Positions 41,019 through 47,700 of a stretch of DNA of 47,700 nt are shown piece by piece (within the stretch, counting starts at the first letter, position 1; each line of letters starts with the position of its first letter). Source of the stretch: a virus; the IMG/VR virus record IMGVR_UViG_3300030117_004991, positions 1-47,700 of that record. One strand, 5' to 3'. A model generated the notes under the pieces. It ran no database searches. It was not told the DNA's origin and saw only the letters and a program-made list of their open reading frames with translations. The position numbers were made by a program, and so were the translations under genes.

Positions 41019-41187
41019 ACTAACTCAAACTTTTATTTCTATATACGATGTATTGTTTGATGATTTTGTTGATATTCCTGTTGATAAATATGTTAGTGTA
41101 AATTGTAACTGTTTATCTGTATATAATAAAGAAGCTGAGTTAATTGGCTTAAATAAAACATTTGTAGAGCAACACGGTGAAGCCTAA
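40960..41187 (+). CDS. Hypothetical cysteine-containing protein between terminase genes
   Basis: 75 residues. CLIC near the N-terminus and NCNC in the middle could bind a metal. It overlaps the small terminase by 59 bp and the large terminase by 11 bp. Unknown. Confidence 0.45.
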   Translation: MSKKSPNKPGKCLICQKPIKLTQTFISIYDVLFDDFVDIPVDKYVSVNCNCLSVYNKEAELIGLNKTFVEQHGEA

Positions 41188-42739
41188 TATATCAGAAAAA
41201 GAAGAGTTGCTATATAAAGCATCTAAAGATTTAATACTGTTTGGTAAGTTATTCTTACCAAATGATTTTTTACATAAATCTGCATCACCTCCTTTTCATT
41301 ACGACTTAGGTAAAAAATTGATTAGTACAAAACCTGGAGCACGTATTTGTAACGTGCTACCTAGAGGTTTTGGAAAATCAGTATTAATGAAAGCAGCAAT
41401 AATGCATAAATTGTGTTTTGGTAGTAAAGACGATGCAATGTTTATGGCTTGGGTTGCTGAAGAACAAGGACAATCTATTGACCACGTTAAGTATATACGT
41501 TCACACTTAGAAACAAACCAAGCTATAAGATATTACTTTGGTAACCTTTGTGGTGGTGATGTTGGTAAAAGATGGACCGAAAAAGACCTTATAACTACAA
41601 AAGGTCATCGTATTATAGCAAAAGGTACTTCACAGCGTTTAAGAGGTCGTGCAGAAGTAGACACACGTTATACTGGTATTATACTAGATGACTTTGAGTC
41701 AGAATTAAATACAAAAACTGCTGTACGTAGAGATGAAATTAAACAATGGATTGTATCTACAGTTTATCCTGCATTAGAAGAATCTCCAGGTAAAGAAGGT
41801 TGGATATGGTTATCTGGAACTATTGTACACTATGACGCGTTTTTGCAAAACATATATGACGGTTGGCAAGAAGCTGAAAAAAATAATAAAAGATTTCCTT
41901 GGGATGTAACATTTATACGTGCTATTGAAGATGGTAAGCCTGCTTGGGAAGAACAATTTTCTCTAAAAAAATTAGAACAAAAAAAACAAGAATACATAGA
42001 AGCAGGTAAAATTGACAAATTTGCACAAGAATATTTAAACGATGCTAGAGATACAGACTCTGCTACGTTTCAAATGGATAAAATTCAATATCATAACTAT
42101 GATTTTTTTAGTGATGGTCAATTTTGTTATTTAAAAGGTAAAGATGAAATGATTCCTATATATGTATACTTAGGAGTTGACTTAGCACATACAGCTACAA
42201 AAACATCAGATTATCAAGTTATTATGGTTATGGGTATAGATGCTAATAAAAATAGATACATTATTGATTATTTTCACGACAAGATACCAGCTTTTGATAT
42301 GCCAGAGCAAATTATAAAAACAGCTAAAAAATATAAACCTATAAGAAGAGTTGCAGTAGAAACAGTAGGTGCTCAAGAAATGGTGCGTGATATGGTAGAA
42401 AGAATGGTAAAAAAAGAAAAGAAGCTATTGCCTGGCATAAATTTAGGAGTAAGACCACCACACGGTATTAAAAAAGAAGATAGATTAGAAATGTCATTAG
42501 GTAGTATTGTTAATAGTAAAAAACTTTATATTAAAAAAGAACATACTGAGCTATTAGATGAATTGTTTCAATTTCCTAAAGGAAGAAATGATGATTTGCT
42601 AGATGGATTATACTATTCTGATTTTTTTGCTAAACCACCTAAAAGTACTGTAATCAAAAAAGAAGAGTATGAAAGTGTAGATGATTTGATGCCTAGAATG
42701 AAAACTAAAATAAATTGGATGACAGGACTAAAAGTATGA
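41177..42739 (+). CDS. terL: Terminase large subunit
   Basis: 520 residues, GTG start inside the previous gene. The ATPase half has Walker A LPRGFGKS (61-68) and Walker B TGIILDDFE (166-174). The nuclease half shows LGVDLAHTA (D335), VAVETVG (E395) and GRNDDLLDG (D472/D473). This is the packaging motor and headful or cos nuclease. It overlaps the lysozyme by 4 bp (ATGA). Confidence 0.9.
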   Translation: MKPNISEKEELLYKASKDLILFGKLFLPNDFLHKSASPPFHYDLGKKLISTKPGARICNVLPRGFGKSVLMKAAIMHKLCFGSKDDAMFMAWVAEEQGQSIDHVKYIRSHLETNQAIRYYFGNLCGGDVGKRWTEKDLITTKGHRIIAKGTSQRLRGRAEVDTRYTGIILDDFESELNTKTAVRRDEIKQWIVSTVYPALEESPGKEGWIWLSGTIVHYDAFLQNIYDGWQEAEKNNKRFPWDVTFIRAIEDGKPAWEEQFSLKKLEQKKQEYIEAGKIDKFAQEYLNDARDTDSATFQMDKIQYHNYDFFSDGQFCYLKGKDEMIPIYVYLGVDLAHTATKTSDYQVIMVMGIDANKNRYIIDYFHDKIPAFDMPEQIIKTAKKYKPIRRVAVETVGAQEMVRDMVERMVKKEKKLLPGINLGVRPPHGIKKEDRLEMSLGSIVNSKKLYIKKEHTELLDELFQFPKGRNDDLLDGLYYSDFFAKPPKSTVIKKEEYESVDDLMPRMKTKINWMTGLKV

Positions 42740-43308
42740 GAATTCGTAGAAACCATAATAGTAAATTAGGTAGGGTTATGAAATCTAATTATACATTAGA
42801 TAAATATATTGTCTACTTAAAAAGGGTGGAAGGCTACAAGAATAGAGTAGGGGATACGTTTTATCCATATGAATCACCAGAAGGTGGGTTAAAAACTATT
42901 GGGTATGGGTATAAGATTAAAAGCCTTGAAGAACAGAATGTTTTAGAAAAAACAGGTATGAACGAATACGAAGTTGAAGAAAAGCTTATTGAAGAAGCTG
43001 GAATATCTTTGTATAAAGCTGAAAGATATTGTAATAGAAAAAATTACGACTGGTCAAGAATTGACAAAAAATTAAAATATGCTTTAGCTGACATATGTTT
43101 TAATGTTGGAAGTTTAAGAACTTTTCCTACAACTACAAAATGTTTAGCTAATAATGATGTTATGGGAGCTATAGATGATGACCCAACAAGAAAAGGGTTT
43201 AAACATTACGAAAGAACCTTCAAAGATGCCGACGGCAATAGGAGAGGTCTTGCACGTAATAAAATATTTTATAAAGAATTTTTAGAGTCATATGTGGAGA
43301 AAAAATGA
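42736..43308 (+). CDS. T4-type lysozyme (GH24 endolysin)
   Basis: 190 residues from ATG 42736, overlapping the terL stop. KRVEGYKN (catalytic E32) is followed by SPEGGLKTIGYGYKI (T54). This is the GH24 muramidase signature, with Glu in place of the usual Asp at position 49. A DICFNVG segment and a final RGLARNKIF region complete the fold. A short basic N-terminal extension is present. It is far from the holin gene (5998). Confidence 0.8.
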   Translation: MRIRRNHNSKLGRVMKSNYTLDKYIVYLKRVEGYKNRVGDTFYPYESPEGGLKTIGYGYKIKSLEEQNVLEKTGMNEYEVEEKLIEEAGISLYKAERYCNRKNYDWSRIDKKLKYALADICFNVGSLRTFPTTTKCLANNDVMGAIDDDPTRKGFKHYERTFKDADGNRRGLARNKIFYKEFLESYVEKK

Positions 43309-43514
43309 TTAAATCAGAAAAACTATCAAAAGAAGTTAGAAAATTCAATTTAAAAGATAAAGTTCAAAAAAAGATTAAAGATTTTATGGATAGATTTACT
43401 ATAGATGCTGAAAACAAAAGAAGAAAAGAATATAATGCAAGAGTTGACGCAGGACAGGCTAAAGAAAAAGTAAAATATTTACATACTTATAAAGGAACAA
43501 AATTTGACAAATAG
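43305..43514 (+). CDS. Small basic protein before portal
   Basis: 69 residues, lysine-rich helical, ATGA overlap with the lysozyme. Unknown; possibly a portal or packaging accessory. Confidence 0.5.
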   Translation: MIKSEKLSKEVRKFNLKDKVQKKIKDFMDRFTIDAENKRRKEYNARVDAGQAKEKVKYLHTYKGTKFDK

Positions 43515-43529
43515 TCATAAAGGAATAAA

Positions 43530-45524
43530 ATGGTAAAAGAAGACCAAAAAGCAAGAGATAATAGAAGCATATTTAGAAAATATGCAGATGCAAGAAGAGA
43601 TTGGGATGTAGAAGCTAGAGATGGCATTGATTTTACACTAGGAAATCATTTTACTACAGAAGAGTCAGATATTTTACAATCTATAGGTCAAGCAGACTTT
43701 ACAGTTGATAGAATATATGCTGCTATTGATAAATTAAAATCTTTAATGACTTCTAAGCCAGTTAAGTTTAGTGTATTAGCTAGAGAAGATTCAGATGCTA
43801 AAATGGCTAATGTTTGGAAAACTTTGCTTGAATACATATATGACATATCAGATGGACAACATCATTTTAAACAAGCAGTTCACGATTATGCAACGACAGG
43901 TATGGGATATTTCTATGCATATATAGACCCAGAAAAAGATTTCGGAAGAGGAGAAGTTATGTTTACACATATAAATCCTTTTCGTGTTTATGTAGACCCT
44001 GCATCAAAAGATAGATATTTTAAAGATGCAGCAAATATAATTTTGTCAACCATTATTACAAGAGAACAGTTATTAGACTTGTATCCAGATATAGAGCAAT
44101 TTTTAGATAAGATTGAAAAACATCAAAACTCTGATGTATATGACGATTATCCTGACTCTTTGAATAAAAACTCTCAAAAAGTATTTACACCTTCAGAAAT
44201 AGATAATATGGACTATGATAGTGCTATAACTGATAGATTTAGAATACTTGAACGTTTTACAAAAGTAAAAGTTCCATTTTATAGAGTAGCCGATAATAAA
44301 GAAGAAACTGAAGTAATTATGAGTCAAGAACAATTTTTAGTTTTTTCAGAACAAAATGAAAGAGGTATAGCAGATGGAAGATATGAGTTTGTAGAAATAT
44401 TACAAACTAGAATTAAAGTTACAGCATCTATTGGTCAAGTGTTATTATATGAAAATATTTTAGATACTGATACTTATCCAATAATTCCTATACCTAATAT
44501 ATGGACTAATACTCCTTATCCTAAATCAGATGTTAACAAAGTAAAAGATATGCAAAGATTGCTTAATAAGTTATTTTCTCTTGCATTGTCTCACGCACAA
44601 ACATCAGCAGGATTAAAATTACTAGTACCACAAGGAAGTGTTGAAGATTTAAGGCAATTAGAAAAAGACTGGGCAAATCCTAATGCAGTTATAGAGTATG
44701 ACCCTAGTTTTGGTGAACCTCATTATCCTTCACCTCAACCATTATCAGGTGAATTTTACGCATTGATAAACCAGTGTGAAAAATACATTGATTTAAATTT
44801 TGGTGTTCCTGAATTATTACAAGGTATGAAGTCAGGTGCAGCAGACTCTGTTAGAGGTACTATGCTTTTAGCACAAATGGGTGAAGGTAGAGGAGCAAGT
44901 AAATTAAGAGATATTGAAATGTCTTTACAACAACTAGGTAAAGTAATTTATCAAATGTCTAAAGAACATTATACTTTCCAAAAAAGTTTTAGAATTGTAC
45001 AGCCTAATAATGATATTACTGAGTTTAGTGTAAATGCTAGACTTTATGATGATAAGACTAAAGAATTAATAAAAATTAAAAACGACATAACATCAGGAGC
45101 ATTTGATGTTAGAGTCGTTGCTGGTTCTACAATGCCTTCAAATAAATATGCAGAATATCAAATGTATATGGAGGCGTACCAATTAGGGTTAATTGATAGA
45201 ACCGAAGCTTTAAAGAAAACTGATATATTTGATAAACAAGGTGTTCTTGAAAGAACTGGTGAAGTTCAAAGAATGCAAAGTATTATTGGTCAATTACAAG
45301 ACCAAATAAAAGTTCTTAGTGGTGACTTACAAACTGCTCAAAGGGAATCGATTGCTGACAGAAAACGTGTGGTTGTTGAAAAATTCAAATCACAGGTGGG
45401 TAATGCTGTTACCAAAGCGAATGCCGATACAAGAGTCAATGCTGAGAAAGTAAAACAAAAACAAAAAGAACAGGTGCAGGCTGATATGAGCTCTTTAATG
45501 TCGGAAGATATTAATGAGTTATGA
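43530..45524 (+). CDS. Portal protein (P22-type)
   Basis: 664 residues with AAAGGA before the ATG. The N-terminus (DNRSIFRKYADARRDWDVEA ... GIDFTLGNHF) is the wing and clip of P22-like portals. A long middle and a helical C-terminal third (TGEVQRMQSIIGQLQDQIKV, then a Lys/Gln-rich barrel) follow. It forms the dodecameric DNA channel at the capsid vertex. It precedes scaffold and capsid, as usual. Confidence 0.8.
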   Translation: MVKEDQKARDNRSIFRKYADARRDWDVEARDGIDFTLGNHFTTEESDILQSIGQADFTVDRIYAAIDKLKSLMTSKPVKFSVLAREDSDAKMANVWKTLLEYIYDISDGQHHFKQAVHDYATTGMGYFYAYIDPEKDFGRGEVMFTHINPFRVYVDPASKDRYFKDAANIILSTIITREQLLDLYPDIEQFLDKIEKHQNSDVYDDYPDSLNKNSQKVFTPSEIDNMDYDSAITDRFRILERFTKVKVPFYRVADNKEETEVIMSQEQFLVFSEQNERGIADGRYEFVEILQTRIKVTASIGQVLLYENILDTDTYPIIPIPNIWTNTPYPKSDVNKVKDMQRLLNKLFSLALSHAQTSAGLKLLVPQGSVEDLRQLEKDWANPNAVIEYDPSFGEPHYPSPQPLSGEFYALINQCEKYIDLNFGVPELLQGMKSGAADSVRGTMLLAQMGEGRGASKLRDIEMSLQQLGKVIYQMSKEHYTFQKSFRIVQPNNDITEFSVNARLYDDKTKELIKIKNDITSGAFDVRVVAGSTMPSNKYAEYQMYMEAYQLGLIDRTEALKKTDIFDKQGVLERTGEVQRMQSIIGQLQDQIKVLSGDLQTAQRESIADRKRVVVEKFKSQVGNAVTKANADTRVNAEKVKQKQKEQVQADMSSLMSEDINEL

Positions 45525-45544
45525 GGCACATCTAGGAGGTTCAA

Positions 45545-46297
45545 ATGAGTGATGAAACACTAGTACAAGAAGAAAATGTACAAACTTTAGAAGGTTCAGA
45601 AACTTCTGAAAATAATGTTATAAGTGAAGAAGAAGCAAGTCAACAGGATTTGAGTTCCGACGTAGCTGAAGATAATGAAGCACGTAAATTCCAGTCTATG
45701 TATGACAAAGCTCAATCTGAGGTAGAAAAACTTAGACCAGTAGCACAGCTATTTCAGGACAATCCTGAATTGGTCGATGTAGTTAGAAACCACTTATCAG
45801 GAGGTAAAGGACAACAAGAAGAACAAAAAGTAACGTTAACCCAAGAGGAGTTTAATCCTTGGGATGCATATACAAATCCAACTTCTAAGTCTTATGAAAT
45901 GAGACAACAAGAAATTGATGATGCTGTGAATGCTAAAATGCAAGACTATATGTCTAGATTAGAAGCTCAAAGAGCTGTAGACAATTTGCAACATAAAGCA
46001 CAAGCAGACTTCAAGTTGTCAAATGATGAAGCAAAAGAATTTGTACAATTTGTTACGCAACCTAGAGAACAACTTCCTCTAGATACTCTTTACAGCGTTT
46101 GGAACGCTAAAAAGAACGGAGTTATGACAAGTAATAATAATATTGAGTCTGTAAAAAAGACAAAATCAATTCCTAAGTCAGCAGGTCTAGTCCAAGGTGG
46201 AGAACCACCAAAGATTTCAGACAATGATGCAATGTGGGAAGGTATTATGAAAGCTGGTAACAGAGGTTCTATTGGTAAAGGTATCGCCAAAAAATAA
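45545..46297 (+). CDS. Scaffold protein
   Basis: 250 residues. A highly acidic N-terminus (EEEASQQDLSSDVAEDNEAR) leads to a coiled-coil middle and a C-terminal basic/Gly tail ending GSIGKGIAKK. This is the common build of phage scaffolds. AGGAGG lies upstream. The place directly before the capsid gene supports it. Confidence 0.7.
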   Translation: MSDETLVQEENVQTLEGSETSENNVISEEEASQQDLSSDVAEDNEARKFQSMYDKAQSEVEKLRPVAQLFQDNPELVDVVRNHLSGGKGQQEEQKVTLTQEEFNPWDAYTNPTSKSYEMRQQEIDDAVNAKMQDYMSRLEAQRAVDNLQHKAQADFKLSNDEAKEFVQFVTQPREQLPLDTLYSVWNAKKNGVMTSNNNIESVKKTKSIPKSAGLVQGGEPPKISDNDAMWEGIMKAGNRGSIGKGIAKK

Positions 46298-46312
46298 TCT
46301 TGGAGGATTAAA

Positions 46313-47700
46313 ATGGCAATTAATAGTGGACAGCTGAAAGTAAATAACTTATCAGCTACAACTACAGCTACCGGTGCTACAAACACAGGTGTTGCTCCAG
46401 ACCAAAGACGATTATTCAACTTATCTGATAGGATTGCTGAATTAGCACCTGAAGAAAGTCCATTTTTCGTTTACTTGAGCAAGACTGCCAAACTTCCTAC
46501 TGATGATTCTTTGTTCCGTTATCTCGAAGACAGAACAAAAATTAATTATACCAGTAGAGAGTTTTTCATTGATGGTAATATGAATGGAAGTGCAGCTGTC
46601 GCAGCTGGCGACGATTTAACACTTACAGTAGAAAGTGCAAAAGGTTCATCAGGTTCAGCAGGACGTGTTGAAAACCTAGTTAAAGGAATGGTTATCGCAA
46701 TTAGAACATTGGGAGACAGCGAAGGTGATGCTGGTTACGGTAACGTAATCGTAAGAGTAGAATCTGGATTAACTCAAAATTCAGCAGATACATCATTCTC
46801 AGCTAAAGTAATCTCTGTTTCAAGTACTGCGTCTAATATGAATAAAATTTTAGACGAACAGAGATGTCAGATTATCGGTTCAGCATACGCTGAAGGAACT
46901 GGTTCACCTGACGTATTTTCAGACACAATCGACGATGGATTTGGATATACTCAAATCTTTAAGACTGCTGCTGAAATTTCAAACACAGCACACGCAACAC
47001 AGTTACGTGGATATGCAAATGAGTTTGATAGAGTCTTAGCTCAAAAACTAAGAGAACATAAAATCGATATTGAAAGAGCTATGCTTTTTAACCAAAAAGC
47101 AAGAATTGATGGCATTCAATATTCAGAAGGTCTTGTAGGACATATTATTAAAAATAGCTCAGTAGTTGGTGGTACAACTGATTTATCTTATGAATCAGGT
47201 AAAGCTTACTTTAGAACTGCTCAAGCATCTGAGTTAACTTATGATAGATTCCTAAAGGACTTTGAGGTTCTATTTGACCCAGCTCGTGGTGGTTCAAACG
47301 AACGTTTAGCATTATGTTCATTACCAGTAATTTCATTCTTTAACAAAATGGGTGCTGATGGTTTCTTAAACAAAACATTAGTAGATGGAACATCAACAGG
47401 TGTTAACGATGTTTCTCAGTACAGAGTTAATATGGATAAATTATCTGGCGAATTCGGTCATCAATTAATGGCTCTTAACACTATTCACGGTTCAGTGTAT
47501 ATGGTTAAAGAACCACTATTTAGAGGGCATTCATCAGGTATGATGCTTATGGCTGATATGAGCAAGCTATATTACAGACCATTAGTTGGTAACGGTATTA
47601 ATCGTGACACTCAAGTAATGACTAATGTACAAGGTGCAGATGAAGACTTAAGAAAAGATATGATTCTTACAGAAGCAGGTCTTGAAGTATGTCTTCCTGA
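46313..47700 (+). CDS. Major capsid protein (SU10/DUF5309-like), main part, continues at 1-127
   Basis: The gene begins at ATG 46313 (GGAGGATTAAA upstream) and reads through the contig end to the TAA at 125-127, about 473 residues. It shows RRLFNLSDRIAELAPEESPF near the start. FDRVLAQKLREHKIDIERAM follows, then VKEPLFRGHSSGMMLMADM and RDTQVMTNVQGADEDLRKD near the end. This series is that of DUF5309/SU10 capsid proteins with the HK97 fold. It is the most abundant virion protein. Confidence 0.85.
   Translation, partial: MAINSGQLKVNNLSATTTATGATNTGVAPDQRRLFNLSDRIAELAPEESPFFVYLSKTAKLPTDDSLFRYLEDRTKINYTSREFFIDGNMNGSAAVAAGDDLTLTVESAKGSSGSAGRVENLVKGMVIAIRTLGDSEGDAGYGNVIVRVESGLTQNSADTSFSAKVISVSSTASNMNKILDEQRCQIIGSAYAEGTGSPDVFSDTIDDGFGYTQIFKTAAEISNTAHATQLRGYANEFDRVLAQKLREHKIDIERAMLFNQKARIDGIQYSEGLVGHIIKNSSVVGGTTDLSYESGKAYFRTAQASELTYDRFLKDFEVLFDPARGGSNERLALCSLPVISFFNKMGADGFLNKTLVDGTSTGVNDVSQYRVNMDKLSGEFGHQLMALNTIHGSVYMVKEPLFRGHSSGMMLMADMSKLYYRPLVGNGINRDTQVMTNVQGADEDLRKDMILTEAGLEVCLP
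47608..47700. repeat. Right copy of 93-bp terminal overlap
   Basis: Identical to bases 1-93; see the left copy. It shows that the contig closes on itself and that the unit length is 47,607 bp. Confidence 0.9.

Noticed and set aside
1-47700. CRISPR array, tRNA genes, insertion sequences, integrase and attachment sites
   Set aside because: Scanned by eye; no regular spacer-repeat series, no cloverleaf with a CCA-type end, no transposase or recombinase motif was found.

Overview
The window is a complete, circularly closed genome of a tailed bacteriophage, most likely a podovirus infecting a low-GC (probably marine) bacterium. Bases 1-93 are repeated exactly at 47608-47700. The major capsid gene runs off the right end and finishes at 1-127, so the unit genome is 47,607 bp. 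The tail has no sheath, tube or tape-measure gene. It has a P22-type portal, a nozzle-like tail protein, a huge S74 tail fibre and large ejection-type proteins. No integrase or lysogeny module was recognised. Promoters are of sigma-70 type (TTGACA) and Shine-Dalgarno sequences are strong; both argue against a Bacteroidetes host. The host itself cannot be fixed from the sequence.

Layout. (1) 38858-47700 and 1-24574, plus strand: a metallopeptidase, a nucleotide-modification-associated protein and a metallophosphoesterase lead into terminase small and large subunits, lysozyme, portal, scaffold and major capsid protein. Across the contig joint follow a decoration-like protein, membrane and zinc-ribbon proteins, a candidate ADP-ribosyltransferase, head-tail proteins, a thioredoxin-like secreted protein, a cluster of tiny lysine/arginine-rich proteins, a 3-TM holin, the tail nozzle, a 2023-residue tail fibre, an N-methyltransferase-like enzyme and four internal/ejection proteins, the last of 1806 residues. 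(2) 24555-38240, minus strand: an early/replication operon set converging on the late genes. Reading from its start it holds a helical protein, a MoxR-like AAA+ ATPase and a VWA-like partner in a markedly GC/CpG-rich block. Many small proteins (several zinc ribbons) follow, then a recombination cassette (Cas4-like nuclease, DUF1071 annealing protein, SSB-like DUF669 protein, Hjc-like resolvase), an HTH protein, a possible helicase loader and a DnaB-type helicase. (3) 38241-38857: the divergent control region.

Replication logic. There is a DnaB-type helicase and a recombination set but no DNA polymerase, so the phage presumably recruits the host replisome. A cluster of three DnaA-box-like sites beside an inverted repeat at 27800-27935 is the best candidate origin.

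Control signals. At least six TTGACA-type promoters, usually behind an A-tract, were found. Two minus-strand promoters share a nearly identical box just after the -10; others are overlapped by GCTAG/CTAGC palindromes. Three intrinsic-type minus-strand terminators separate transcription units. One lies between a promoter and the nuclease gene and may define a small RNA or attenuator.

The most unexplained signal is the 6-mer GAGCAC/GTGCTC, usually preceded by a pyrimidine as YGAGCAC. I counted at least 85 copies by eye, concentrated from about 16.4 to 42.4 kb, on both strands and in every reading frame. Other candidates for something new are the AAA+/VWA module with its foreign composition, the ADP-ribosyltransferase-like gene inside the virion cluster, and the paired operator families.
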